Below, piece after piece: positions 18,386-27,517 of a stretch of 64,000 nt of DNA. The translations under genes were made by a program, and so were the position numbers. Each line of letters opens with the position of its first letter. The first letter of the stretch is position 1. The stretch comes from JADFOI01 sp965218935. GTDB lineage: Bacteria > Acidobacteriota > UBA6911 > RPQK01 > JADFOI01. The notes under the pieces are model-generated. The model saw nothing but the letters and a program-made list of their open reading frames with translations. It was not told the origin of the DNA and searched no databases. The stretch spans positions 186,001 to 250,000 of the forward strand of contig CBDCMH010000011.1 of assembly GCA_965218935.1 (NCBI GenBank), in the 5' to 3' direction.

Positions 18386-19072
18386 CTACTCTATCCCAAC
18401 AATGTCGCTGACGGCACTCTCTAAAACAAGGGGACGATAAACCTCCTCCAGCCATTTCCTGTGCTCCGGGTGGGAGCGATAGGCCTCCAAGGCTTCTTCA
18501 CTTTCAAATCCGGCCACAAGACCATATGGAAATTCCGAACCCTCCTGGGCAACCTTTCCTACGAGCATCGTGGCGACTACAGGAATGCTTTCTAGCATTC
18601 TCCTTCCGCTTTCCAGCAGGGCCTTCCTTTGTTCCTCCCCAGCCTCGGGTCTAAATTTGAAGATCACTTGATGAAAAATGTGAATCTGCGATCCTGTCTT
18701 CGGTGAAGCCGCCACCTCGGGCGCTGGGTCGACAGATGGGGTTGTGATCGGTTCCGATGAAAAACTCGCGGCTAGATATTTCGAAATGATCTCCGCTTCC
18801 CGGTCCATCCCAAAAGCCATTCTCCCCAACATATCGTACACAGTTGCTTCCCATCCTTCTGGCGTCTTCTTCTGGGAAACGATTTGCTCGAGCCCATGAC
18901 AAGTCCTGCAAAGGGTCTGCACATATACCTTTCCCTCCCCCTCAGGAAGCTCGACACTCAGATCTGCACTGCTGTCCTGCGAAGGGGAGGCCATGGAAAG
19001 ACCAAAGATTAAGCTGCTCACCCAGAGGGTGAACCCGGCACCCAAGAATCCGAAAAGAGTTTTTACGTTCAT
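18386..19072 (-). CDS. cytochrome c heme domain fused to a Dabb stress-type barrel
   Basis: A 228-residue exported protein. A hydrophobic signal or anchor (about residues 5-27) precedes a single-heme domain with CRTCH at 55-59 and the following helix EGWEATVYDMLGRMAFGM, like the heme-binding domain of quinohemoprotein amine dehydrogenases and small c-type cytochromes. After a Pro/Ala linker (about 105-128) comes a Dabb-type ferredoxin-like alpha/beta domain (HIFHQVIFKFRPEAGEEQ to the end). I chose ATG 19072. The frame upstream is Arg/Cys-rich and lacks a signal. The fusion is unusual. Dabb domains often dimerise and bind small aromatic or heme-like ligands. Confidence 0.82.
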   Translation of the reverse strand: MNVKTLFGFLGAGFTLWVSSLIFGLSMASPSQDSSADLSVELPEGEGKVYVQTLCRTCHGLEQIVSQKKTPEGWEATVYDMLGRMAFGMDREAEIISKYLAASFSSEPITTPSVDPAPEVAASPKTGSQIHIFHQVIFKFRPEAGEEQRKALLESGRRMLESIPVVATMLVGKVAQEGSEFPYGLVAGFESEEALEAYRSHPEHRKWLEEVYRPLVLESAVSDIVGIE

Positions 19073-19236
19073 CAGCTGGTCCTTTGCTCGGTCAACAAGT
19101 GTAGTCGCGGTGCCTCTGGGGCTGCACTTGTTTTGGGCCCGACAACGACACCTCATCCGACAAAGGTGCAATGCCTAAAGGACGAAGCGGGCCTGCCACC
19201 TCACAAATTTCCGATCCGCTTCCGTCCGTTGCTTCC

Positions 19237-19896
19237 TTAGTCGCCACCCCAACCCATCTTCTTATAATAGGCGCGGCGCTGTTGTTCTTCCTCCCAGGTC
19301 ATTGGCCCTTTCCAACCGGCAATATCCCAACCCGTAACGAGACCGGGCTGATTGGGATTGGTGATCTGATGTTCGTTGTCGCTGGAAAGAATCGGGAGAC
19401 CTGCATCGTCTGTAGGTATCCTGTGCTGGGGATAATTCTGGTAAAAAACCCCAAAGACGCGGGTGCGAACCAGATTGTAGATCGTTTGAAGCTTTCCCAA
19501 GACCTGAGAGTCGGTGATCCTGTCTCCATCGGCGATCATGTTCAAGTAATCGGTTCTTTGGTCTTCCGAAAGTTCAACAAATGTTTTGCCTGCAAAGAAA
19601 GTAGCACTCTGACCGTTAAACGTGGCCAGATCCTGGTCGGACAGGGATTCCAATCCTTTCATGACCTCGGCTGTGATGTTGTACAGCTCAAGGGGGCGGT
19701 AGCCCGGGTCGCCGGGAGCAGAGGGAATCAGAGTGTCTCCTAACTTGGCAAAGATCAGAGAGCGATCATAGCCAGACTGGAGTCGACTGGTCGCCTGGCC
19801 CGAGACTGACCCCACTTGAGATACGGCCACGGCCACACTGCCGACGCTGCCCTGTTTGATGAAATTCCTTCGGGTAACTTTTTCTTTCTTGGACAT
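19237..19896 (-). CDS. gluconate 2-dehydrogenase subunit 3 family protein, Tat-exported
   Basis: A 219-residue protein with a twin-arginine signal (TRRNFIKQGSVGSVAVAVSQ) and the subunit-3 fold (LGDTLIPSAPGDPGY near residue 50; TWEEEQQRRAYYKKMGW at the end). In gluconate and FAD-glucose dehydrogenases this subunit carries the Tat signal and escorts the flavin subunit across the membrane. ATG 19896 is preceded by GAGGAA. A longer frame would overlap the GMC gene. With the GMC gene immediately upstream this is a clear catalytic pair. Confidence 0.88.
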   Translation of the reverse strand: MSKKEKVTRRNFIKQGSVGSVAVAVSQVGSVSGQATSRLQSGYDRSLIFAKLGDTLIPSAPGDPGYRPLELYNITAEVMKGLESLSDQDLATFNGQSATFFAGKTFVELSEDQRTDYLNMIADGDRITDSQVLGKLQTIYNLVRTRVFGVFYQNYPQHRIPTDDAGLPILSSDNEHQITNPNQPGLVTGWDIAGWKGPMTWEEEQQRRAYYKKMGWGGD

Positions 19897-19948
19897 CTTT
19901 TTTTTCCTCATTAATGATGAGTGGAAGAGTGATAGCAATAAACCCTGT

Positions 19949-21463
19949 TTAGGTACGCGTAAAGTGGTTATCAATCATTCTGCGCGCCGCAAACGCAGCT
20001 ACCACCGCTACGGGAACACACTTGTGTGAGAGGCAAGCTCTCGGAATGACGCTCCCGTCACAGATCAACAAATTCTCCACATCATGGGACTCAAAATGCG
20101 GGTTCACCACCGACTCTTTGGGGTCAGAACCTGCACGACATGTTCCTACGTTGTGGCCTCCACGAGCTGACCTACGAAGAGTCCGGTCGATTTCCTTGGC
20201 CCCCATCTTCCTGTGTATCTCCCAGCCCATTTCAGCAGCTCGATGCAGGGCTTTGAGGTTACCAGGATCCGAATACGGATAGGAGATTTCACCCGTGTGC
20301 ACGCTAATGCTTCCTCTGACGGGGGAAGTCAGATTGGTAATGCGGAGACTTCCCACTCGCCTAACGGCGGTACGCATATACTCCTTATGGGCTTGACCAA
20401 AACGCGGTGCGAATCGACTCAGTGCGGCCTGCTGGGGGTAGGTTGGAAAACCCATACCGGTACTTCGAATGACGACGATATGGTTACCGTCAGGAGTAGT
20501 CTCCGGCCAAAAGTAGTGTCCGTTATTACCTGCCCCTCGTTCGTCCTTGACATCAAAATCGTAGTAGGCACTCACCGGGTGACTGGGTTGCAACTGCATA
20601 TGCTGGCCAATGTTCGGATTATGGACTAGAGTTTTGTCACCCAACTGCTCTCGCGGCCCGTAGCCGGAACGAGCGAGCAGAACCGGGGTTCCAAAAGTCC
20701 CACAAGATAAAATCACTCTGTCCCCCCTGAGCTCCCGCACGGTCCCATTCTTTTCTTTGAGCACCACTCCCCGGACAATGCCCTTTTCCCCTCTTCTTTC
20801 GATGATGGCTTTTTCCACCTCGGCGTCCGGAATAAGTTCAAGTCCTTTCTCTCGAGCTCGCGAGACGTAACCCAGCACATTGCATTTGGAGTCATACTTG
20901 CAATAATTACCGCTTCCGCAATAACCACAATACAGGCAGTTGGTACGACCGAAAGTAACCGGAGTGGGGTCGTACCCCATCGACTTCACGACATCGCGGA
21001 AAAGTCGATGCCCGTGGAAGAGAACCTCTTCGGGCAAAGGACCAAGATTCCACTCGCGCTTAATCTCTTGGACACTGTCCCGAAACTTGTCTTTGCTCCA
21101 ATCAACGCCCGTTTCATTCATCCAGAGTTTATAGTCTAGGTCATAAGGAACATAGCCGTTGTTGCCCCACCAAAGTGTGGCTCCGCCCACCACCTTTGCG
21201 TTACTGTCTCCCCATGGCCAGCTGGGCAGGACTCCATCGTCTTGAAGAGAGATGTTGGTGAACATGGCACGTCGGACGGGGTCTCCATATCCCGGTCTCA
21301 GCTTTCCCGAGAGGTAGGGTCCCGCTTCGATCATGGCAATCTTCAGCGGTTCTCCGTCTCTGGCCCGCACCCCGCGCTCGGCCAGATGGGCGGCAATGAT
21401 GCAGCCCGCCGTCCCGGCTCCAACAATAATCACATCAAACTGTTCAACGGTTCTGCCTTGCAT
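19949..21463 (-). CDS. GMC family FAD-dependent oxidoreductase
   Basis: A 504-residue flavoenzyme. The FAD-binding motif VIIVGAGTAGCIIAAHLAERG begins near residue 12, and the C-terminal catalytic region keeps GGHNVGTCRAG and DGSVIPRA, with the active-site His in GGHN. A cysteine cluster CLYCGYCGSGNYCKYDSKC around residue 175-195 resembles the Fe-S site of FAD-dependent sugar dehydrogenases, which supports electron transfer to a cytochrome instead of oxygen. No signal peptide: export would rely on the Tat-bearing subunit downstream. First gene of the minus-strand redox run. The substrate is probably an alcohol or sugar, unidentified. Confidence 0.9.
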   Translation of the reverse strand: MQGRTVEQFDVIIVGAGTAGCIIAAHLAERGVRARDGEPLKIAMIEAGPYLSGKLRPGYGDPVRRAMFTNISLQDDGVLPSWPWGDSNAKVVGGATLWWGNNGYVPYDLDYKLWMNETGVDWSKDKFRDSVQEIKREWNLGPLPEEVLFHGHRLFRDVVKSMGYDPTPVTFGRTNCLYCGYCGSGNYCKYDSKCNVLGYVSRAREKGLELIPDAEVEKAIIERRGEKGIVRGVVLKEKNGTVRELRGDRVILSCGTFGTPVLLARSGYGPREQLGDKTLVHNPNIGQHMQLQPSHPVSAYYDFDVKDERGAGNNGHYFWPETTPDGNHIVVIRSTGMGFPTYPQQAALSRFAPRFGQAHKEYMRTAVRRVGSLRITNLTSPVRGSISVHTGEISYPYSDPGNLKALHRAAEMGWEIHRKMGAKEIDRTLRRSARGGHNVGTCRAGSDPKESVVNPHFESHDVENLLICDGSVIPRACLSHKCVPVAVVAAFAARRMIDNHFTRT

Positions 21464-21824
21464 TCTGCTCCCCCTTGCTCTTCGCTAATCGACGAGAGTA
21501 ACCCCGATCCCAAAAATCAGCTAGACGCAAACTGCACCTGCCGATGGCTCCCGATCAAGCCGACGTTACCTCGAACATGGCCGCGGCTATTGAAAGGTCT
21601 ACTGGCGAAAATAACACATCCTCAAAGGGAAATAAAAGAAAAAATAGATGGGCTAATAAAAACACTTACCTTACAAAAGGCAATACTACTGAGCGCTTGA
21701 GACCAGCGAGTGAGGCGGTTAAACACCTGAAGAGAAACCGCCAACCTGCGCCGCTCTGATAACGGCTTCCAGATCGGCCCAAGAGGATTCTGGAAGTCTT
21801 TCTGTGTCAGACAAAAACGAGACA
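21464..21824. other. gene-free region between divergent genes
   Basis: No gene recognised. It should hold promoters for the redox operon (minus) and the cohesin-like gene (plus), but I could not pick clear elements. A small stem GCGGTT/AACCGC lies near 21,715-21,742. Confidence 0.4.
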
Positions 21825-22439
21825 ATGTACGGATTGGCAAGTAGATCACTTCACGGCAGGTCGTTGGAGCCAAGACTGAACAGGCTTGCTCTAAACAAGT
21901 CGCTGGCGCTGTTGGCATGGATTGGCTGGGCTTGGATGGGCGGACCCGTTGTGGCCTCCCCTCAGGAGTCCTCCGTGCCGACTCTGGACTTGAGTTCTGA
22001 TATCGAGAGTCCAGGCTACGAGGTGACCCTTGCGATTAGCCTCACGGTTCCAGAGGGTGTTGCCATCGGAAAAGCGGTGAGCGAGATTACCTACCCGGGC
22101 CAGACTTTCGAGTTTGTGGAGGTCATGCCAGGTCCGTCCGCAGAGGCAGTAGGGGCAGAGGTGACGGCTGAGGCTGGAGACCCCGGCGGCCAGACCTCCA
22201 CCCTGCGGGTGAGCATTGCGGCAAAAGAGGGAGACTCGATTCCGTCTGGAATTCTGGCCGATCTTCGATTCAAGATTTCCGAGGATGCTGACGACACAAA
22301 GGTCCCACTGAAAAACAAGGTCTCCGCCTGGTCAGACCAAGTCCCTCCCACTCCCATTGAATCCATTACGGGAAAAGACGGGGAAGTCACCATCAGCAGC
22401 ACTCCTCCCTTTTTTGCCTGCCTTTTCTACCTGCACTGA
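21825..22439 (+). CDS. exported cohesin-like beta-sandwich protein
   Basis: A 204-residue protein with a hydrophobic export signal (LALLAWIGWAWMGGPVVA) and a beta sandwich of the cohesin/carbohydrate-binding type (SPGYEVTLAISLTVPEGVAI, then SGILADLRFKISED). The mature protein ends in a Pro-Phe-Phe-Ala-Cys tail. A single C-terminal Cys next to aromatic residues is odd for an exported protein and may be a sorting or anchoring signal. GTG at 21804 is an alternative start. Dockerin or cellulosome genes are absent here, so a surface-adhesion role is only a guess. Confidence 0.6.
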   Translation: MYGLASRSLHGRSLEPRLNRLALNKSLALLAWIGWAWMGGPVVASPQESSVPTLDLSSDIESPGYEVTLAISLTVPEGVAIGKAVSEITYPGQTFEFVEVMPGPSAEAVGAEVTAEAGDPGGQTSTLRVSIAAKEGDSIPSGILADLRFKISEDADDTKVPLKNKVSAWSDQVPPTPIESITGKDGEVTISSTPPFFACLFYLH

Positions 22440-22525
22440 CCATTCGAGCCGGTGGGTGTTGAAGCCAACGAAAACGGGTACAGAACGAAGACAACACCGG
22501 AGAAAGGATGAGCCTCTTCTGCCCT

Positions 22526-23167
22526 CTACTGACTCTCCCCTCTTTCCATGAGACCCATGTGTTGCTTGGCCTGAGCGACACCACCTTCTCCCGGTCCCCA
22601 GCTCACTTGACTATCGCCATTGGCGTCGGTACCGTCGACGATGTGCTGGGTCAACTCCTGGATCTCCTGTACTAACGGCGCAGCTTGATCCGCGGAAGAG
22701 GCTCCCAGGACTCTCTCGCTGAGCTGCATGATCTCCTGGCCCCACTGCGCCACATTGTCAGCACTGGCCTTGACGTGCTCGGAGTGTCGCTTCACATTGT
22801 CCGAAGCATCTCCTGCATTGGAGGCCAAAGTGATGTGCCGGGACACTCCCTGAGCTGCCTTCGATAAGCCGTATCCCTTGCCCGGGCCCTGCGACTCGCT
22901 GGAGGAATCGATAGCATGCCGGACGTGTCGAGCATGTCTCTGCATCGAAGTCAGATCGGACAGATCCCGGGCCGCTAAACCGGCATGCTGAGCAGCGATC
23001 TGGGCTTCCTGTTCCGCTATGGTGAGCAGTCCAACTTTGTCGGGGGTATCGCCCCAACTCTTGACCACATGCCCCATGTGGCGGTGCGATTCCTTCTCAG
23101 ACTGAGCCAGCGCCTGAGGCTGCACGGCGGCAGCAACCAGTACCATGGCAATGGCAAATACTTTCAT
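22526..23167 (-). CDS. exported His-rich helical protein
   Basis: A 213-residue protein with a clean signal peptide (cleavage after ALA, near residue 21) and a mature region of amphipathic helices with regularly spaced His (RHMGHVVKSW, MQRHARHVRHAIDSS, KRHSEHVKASADNV, TQHIVDGTDANGD). The pattern suggests a helical bundle that binds metal or heme. The DANGDSQVSWG segment could bind calcium. GAGGAGATG precedes the start. I recognise no family with certainty, and the gene stands alone, convergent with the cohesin-like gene. Confidence 0.7.
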   Translation of the reverse strand: MKVFAIAMVLVAAAVQPQALAQSEKESHRHMGHVVKSWGDTPDKVGLLTIAEQEAQIAAQHAGLAARDLSDLTSMQRHARHVRHAIDSSSESQGPGKGYGLSKAAQGVSRHITLASNAGDASDNVKRHSEHVKASADNVAQWGQEIMQLSERVLGASSADQAAPLVQEIQELTQHIVDGTDANGDSQVSWGPGEGGVAQAKQHMGLMERGESQ

Positions 23168-23483
23168 CCCACATCTCCTCTTCTTATTACGGTTATAGTG
23201 AAAGTGAACCTTTCCCTCACCTTGTTAAGCCTTTGTTCTCAACTCTACAAATCTGCCGGGCCCGGATTGCCCGAAAGGCGATTTGCAATCGTATCATATT
23301 TCAATTTGCAAGCTGGATTATTTTCAAAAAACATCCAAGAGGACAGATCTTGACACAAACGGGCCAAGAGAAAGACAGGCAAGAGTCGCTTCATCGGTGG
23401 CCTCGATCGTGGCGCGGAGCGACCTAAGAGCTTGCAGCGATTCTCCACGTCAAGGTAAGCTGATCGCTTGCGAAGATCACCCG
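23168..23483. other. gene-free region beside an insertion sequence
   Basis: Upstream region of the His-rich protein gene. Contains the second copy of a 23-base sequence (23,432-23,454; first copy 4596-4618). No gene seen. Confidence 0.45.
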
Positions 23484-24975
23484 TTGCCTCACGTAAAAAT
23501 CTATTCCAAAGGGTATTCGTTGCCTCACTAAGAATCTATCCGAAAGGGATTGCAAAAAGTGGTGGTAAAAAGCACCAACCAGAGGAGTGGCAACCCCTTG
23601 CCCAACACCCGCAGCCTGCAGCAAGAGAAAGATTTTCACATCCAGCCCGCTTCCCATCGTTTCTTCTGCTCAGGAGTCGGTTTGAGCAAAAGGCAATTCT
23701 GAAGCCAGCCGATCTGCCGTGCCAGCTGGGCCGGATTGAGCTTCTCATACTCTCGGGCCAGTTCCCGCTTGATCTTGTCCGCCACCTCAAGGGACTCGCA
23801 GATCCTCCGGTAGGGAGTTTTCGGCACATCATACTTTTTCCAGATCCGAGACCCTCGACGTTGCTTGGCCACCATCTTCATGACCGGCTTGAAAAAGTTG
23901 ATCTGCAGTCGCAGCCGATCGTACAACTCGTTCACCAGCTCCTGTTCTCGCTCTCCCTCGTAGCGAGCATAACCCACGGCCCGCCGAACCACCGAATAGT
24001 TTTTCTGCTCCACATAAGGGTTGTCATTCTTGCGCGAGGGGCGGGTTCGGCTGAAGCTGATCTTTTCCTGCTCACAAAAACGAATCAAGTGCTTGTTGAT
24101 GAACTCGCTGCCGTTGTCCGAAGCCATCCCCAGCCAAGGGAAGGGCGAGCGCTTCTGAAGCAGCTTCATCGCTTCCAGGACCCACACCTGGGCCTTATTG
24201 CGCACCGCTCGGACCTCTGTCCAGCCCGTGTACACGTCCGTCACATCCAGGGTTTGGAGGTAGTCCCCCCGACCCTGGCCTCCCTCATGGCCCACCAGGT
24301 CCACTTCCACAAAACCGGGGCGATCCTCCTGCCAGTCGGCGAAACGCTTGATCGGAATCTGGTGTTTGAGCAGCGTTCCCGGCTTGGTTCCGGATCGTCC
24401 TTTGAGACGGTGCTTGCACCTTTCGGGCTCCAGCAGCCGATCGATGGTGGCGGCGCTGATCTGCATCAACCGCTCATGGGTGCTGGCATCCACTTTCAGT
24501 TCCCCATGTCTTTGTAAAATGGGTACCACTTCCGGCAAAATCGCGACCAGACGTTTGCCACACAAATAGTCCAGTATCTCCCAGATCATCGTCAGCGCCT
24601 TTAGAACTTTCTGGTCGTATTTGCGGGCCCGCTCTCGCCGTACTCTCTTGCCGATATCCCCTACCGCCACCAGCTTGGGGCTCAACCGGATCCGCTTGCC
24701 CTGGTGGCGAAGCAGATAGGCTCCATAGCAGCGGTTGTAGCCCGTCATTTGGGTAAACTCCGTCAACACTTCCCCCTTCACCTTCTTGCCCTTCTTCCGG
24801 TAGGGGGGGGCAAAACTTTTGACCAATACACGCTTTTCTGCCATCGTTAACCTCATTGGTGCCCTCCATTCCTTCATGGAGGACACTTCTATTCCCCTGC
24901 TCAGGGCCAGGCAATTTCGAATAGATTTTTTAATGAGGCAACGTATCCATTTCGAATAGATTTTTGATGAGGCAA
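23484..24975 (-). mobile_element. insertion sequence with doubled terminal repeats
   Basis: About 1.49 kb carrying a single transposase gene. The left end has two copies of TTGCCTCAC-(N)-AAATCTAT starting at 23,484 and 23,520. The right end has the same motif inverted, ending at 24,975 and 24,941. A third partial motif (GGCAATTTCGAATAGATT) begins at 24,910. I could not find a clear target-site duplication. The doubled ends resemble transposase binding sites arranged in tandem. Confidence 0.75.
23636..24877 (-). CDS. DDE transposase with integrase core
   Basis: A 413-residue transposase. The N-terminal third is a helix-turn-helix region (EFTQMTGYNRCYGAYLLRHQ). The integrase core has the acidic triad in VEVDLVGHEGG, MASDNGSEFIN and NPYVEQKNYS. 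A C-terminal helical region (KKRWEAGWM end) follows. I chose ATG 24877. The frame stays open for another 95 codons but runs through the terminal repeats. The family is not one I can name (related to IS481/ISNCY-type elements). The core motifs are intact, so it may be active. Confidence 0.88.
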   Translation of the reverse strand: MKEWRAPMRLTMAEKRVLVKSFAPPYRKKGKKVKGEVLTEFTQMTGYNRCYGAYLLRHQGKRIRLSPKLVAVGDIGKRVRRERARKYDQKVLKALTMIWEILDYLCGKRLVAILPEVVPILQRHGELKVDASTHERLMQISAATIDRLLEPERCKHRLKGRSGTKPGTLLKHQIPIKRFADWQEDRPGFVEVDLVGHEGGQGRGDYLQTLDVTDVYTGWTEVRAVRNKAQVWVLEAMKLLQKRSPFPWLGMASDNGSEFINKHLIRFCEQEKISFSRTRPSRKNDNPYVEQKNYSVVRRAVGYARYEGEREQELVNELYDRLRLQINFFKPVMKMVAKQRRGSRIWKKYDVPKTPYRRICESLEVADKIKRELAREYEKLNPAQLARQIGWLQNCLLLKPTPEQKKRWEAGWM

Positions 24976-25211
24976 TTCGGATCATTGATTGCAAGCCCCG
25001 TCCGTAGTATAAAATCACTGACAAGACCATCGGACTCGGCGGGACGGCATAGATTTGCCGCTCCTCCTCCACGATGCACATTGGCATCGTATCGTCGTCG
25101 CTTCGCGCAGTCGAGGCCATCGCGCTCGCCACAAACGTCACCATATTTATGGAGCGCGGCACTAAGGTGGGAGTTTATTTGAAGATTCGCTTTCTGAAGT
25201 TTCATGACATC

Positions 25212-27500
25212 ATGCCGATGCTCTGGTCCTTTGCTCTGGCCATATCCATTGCCGGGGCATCCCAAGGTCCGCAAGAGGGTGCGCTTTCGGGTCAGATTAC
25301 CGATCAAACAGACTTTGCCGTGGGCGGTGTGCGAATCCGCCTGCAGGGACTTTCAACGGCGGTGGTTCGGGTCAGCCGTTCGGGCCAGGATGGAAGTTTC
25401 AGCATTCAGAATTTACCCCCTGATTCCTACGAAGTGCGCCTCAACGCAGCAGGATTTAGGGAACACACCGAGGTGGTGGCCCTGGAGCAGAATCAGACCC
25501 TGAATTTGAACATTCGCCTGCGAGTTGCCCTCTTACCGGAAACGATCACCGTCACCCCTACCCGCAGCGAGCAAAGGGTGGGAGACCTGGCGGCTTCCGT
25601 CAGTGTGCTGAACGAAGATGAGATCCATCGCTCGCCGGCACTGGCGCTGGATGATGTGCTTCGCCAGGTTCCCACCTTCAGTCTTTTCCGCCGCACCAGC
25701 AGCCTGGCCGCACATCCAACCAGTCAGGGAGTTTCACTGCGCGGTATCGGACCCAGCGGCGTCAGCCGGACCCTGGTGCTGCTGGACGATATGCCTTTTA
25801 ACGATCCTTTCGGAGGATGGGTGTATTGGAGCCGTGTTCCCTTGCTCAGCGTTGACCAGATTGAGATCGTTGAGGGTCCCAATTCCAACCTCTATGGAAA
25901 CTACGCGATGGGAGGAGTGATCCATATCCTGACCCGGAAACCGGAAAAGAGAACCCTGGCCGTGGAAGGGCGCGCCGGCAATCGATCGACGGCAAAACTT
26001 GATTTTTTTGCCAGCGACGTGTGGGGTTCCTGGGGATTGTCCCTGGATGGAAGCCTCTTTCACACCGACGGATACAAGATCGTTGCGCCCGGCCAGCGAG
26101 GCTCGGTGGATCAGGAAGCCAATGCCGAACACCACAATTTTAATGTCAAGCTCGATTACACCCCTTCGGCCAACTTCAACTTTTTTGTCAAAGGAAGTTA
26201 CTTCGGCGAGGAGCGCAACAACGGTACGCCCTTACAGGAAAACGATACCCAGTATCGATTCCTGGGAGGGGGAGTGCGCTTTCGTACGCCCGACGACAGT
26301 GAGTGGCAGGCCTCATTCTTCTCTCACTTTCAAACCTTCGGTAGCAACTTCTCCGCCGTTGCAGCCGATCGAAATTCCGAGCGACTGGCCCTCACCCAGG
26401 AGGTTCCCACTTACGGTTATGGTGGGTTCACCCAATGGTCCAAATCGGTAACCGCTTCACACCTGCTCTCGGCAGGCTTTGACTGGAGGTGGGTGGACGG
26501 AGAAAGCCAGGAGATCGTCTTTATTCGCACACCTCCCGTGCCGGTGCGTCTGCGCGATGTCGGTGGCCGGCAGCGAGCGGTCGGTGTGTTCCTGCAGGAC
26601 TCCTGGACACTGCTGCCCGGGTTACAGGCCCTGCTCAGCGCTCGTTTTGATCACTGGCGAAATTATGACGCAAGCCAGGAGGAGCTTGCCGTCTTTTCCG
26701 GGACTCAGACCCGGGTGGACTTCCCCGACAAAGACAACGGCAGAGTCAGCGGACGCATTGGGTTGTCGTATCAAGTGAACGATTCCGTCTCGCTTTGGAG
26801 TGCTGTGGGTACCGGGTTTCGCACACCCACACTCAATGAGCTCTACCGGCAATTTCGGGTGGGTAATGTGGTTACCCTGGCCAATTTCGATCTGGCTCCG
26901 GAACGCCTGAAGGGTGTCGAAGGGGGTCTGAACCATGCTCTGAATGGGAATCTGTTCTGGCGTGTGACCGGCTTTTGGAGTCGCCTCAAGGATCCTGTCT
27001 CCAACGTGACACAGACGGTGACACCCAGTCTCATCACCCGTCAGAGGCAAAACCTGGGCCGAACCCGCACCTGGGGACTGCAAACCGAGCTGGAGTACCG
27101 TCCCAGCAGAAGGTGGCGATTTGCGGGCGCTTACCTCCTGGATGATTCAACGGTGCAGGAGTTCTCAGCCAACCCCGATCTGGAGGGTAACCGACTGGCC
27201 CAGGTGGCCAAGCATAAGTTTACGATCCAGGCCGCCTACATGAATCCGCAGGCCGTCGATGTAGCGCTGATGGGGAAACTGGTTGGACCTCAGTTTGACG
27301 ACGATCTGAATCTCTTTAAGCTGGGGAGCTACTTCGTGGTGGACGCGACACTTTCCCGGCGTCTGGGGGAAGCCGCCGAGGCCTTCCTGGCCGTGGAGAA
27401 TCTCTTTGACCGGGAATACCCGGTTCGCAGCAATCCCGCCAGTATCGGAACACCGCTCCTGATCCAGGGAGGCATCCGCTTTCACATCCTGGGGCGCTGA
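25212..27500 (+). CDS. TonB-dependent receptor (BtuB/FepA-like with regulatory domain)
   Basis: A 762-residue receptor: a signal-like start, a carboxypeptidase-regulatory-like domain (SGQITDQTDFAVGGVRIRL), a plug (ITVTPTRSEQRVGDLAASVS; GVSLRGIGPSGVSRTLVLLD; GPNSNLYGNYAMGGVI) and a 22-strand-type barrel to GGIRFHILGR. The plug resembles siderophore or cobalamin receptors more than the Oar-like receptor at 12.5 kb. The start is uncertain: ATG 25212 lacks a strong ribosome site and the frame is open to 25074. The insertion sequence ends about 235 bases upstream and may have altered its promoter. Confidence 0.88.
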   Translation: MPMLWSFALAISIAGASQGPQEGALSGQITDQTDFAVGGVRIRLQGLSTAVVRVSRSGQDGSFSIQNLPPDSYEVRLNAAGFREHTEVVALEQNQTLNLNIRLRVALLPETITVTPTRSEQRVGDLAASVSVLNEDEIHRSPALALDDVLRQVPTFSLFRRTSSLAAHPTSQGVSLRGIGPSGVSRTLVLLDDMPFNDPFGGWVYWSRVPLLSVDQIEIVEGPNSNLYGNYAMGGVIHILTRKPEKRTLAVEGRAGNRSTAKLDFFASDVWGSWGLSLDGSLFHTDGYKIVAPGQRGSVDQEANAEHHNFNVKLDYTPSANFNFFVKGSYFGEERNNGTPLQENDTQYRFLGGGVRFRTPDDSEWQASFFSHFQTFGSNFSAVAADRNSERLALTQEVPTYGYGGFTQWSKSVTASHLLSAGFDWRWVDGESQEIVFIRTPPVPVRLRDVGGRQRAVGVFLQDSWTLLPGLQALLSARFDHWRNYDASQEELAVFSGTQTRVDFPDKDNGRVSGRIGLSYQVNDSVSLWSAVGTGFRTPTLNELYRQFRVGNVVTLANFDLAPERLKGVEGGLNHALNGNLFWRVTGFWSRLKDPVSNVTQTVTPSLITRQRQNLGRTRTWGLQTELEYRPSRRWRFAGAYLLDDSTVQEFSANPDLEGNRLAQVAKHKFTIQAAYMNPQAVDVALMGKLVGPQFDDDLNLFKLGSYFVVDATLSRRLGEAAEAFLAVENLFDREYPVRSNPASIGTPLLIQGGIRFHILGR

Positions 27501-27517
27501 CGTTCGAGCTTAAGAAG

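Noticed and set aside
19171..19743. 190-residue plus-strand frame opposite the gluconate-DH subunit gene
   Set aside because: No ribosome site or family resemblance. Antisense to a clear Tat-exported subunit gene, and codon use is that of a shadow frame.
24880..25162. 95-codon upstream extension of the transposase
   Set aside because: It would run through the terminal repeats of the insertion sequence and lacks conserved residues.
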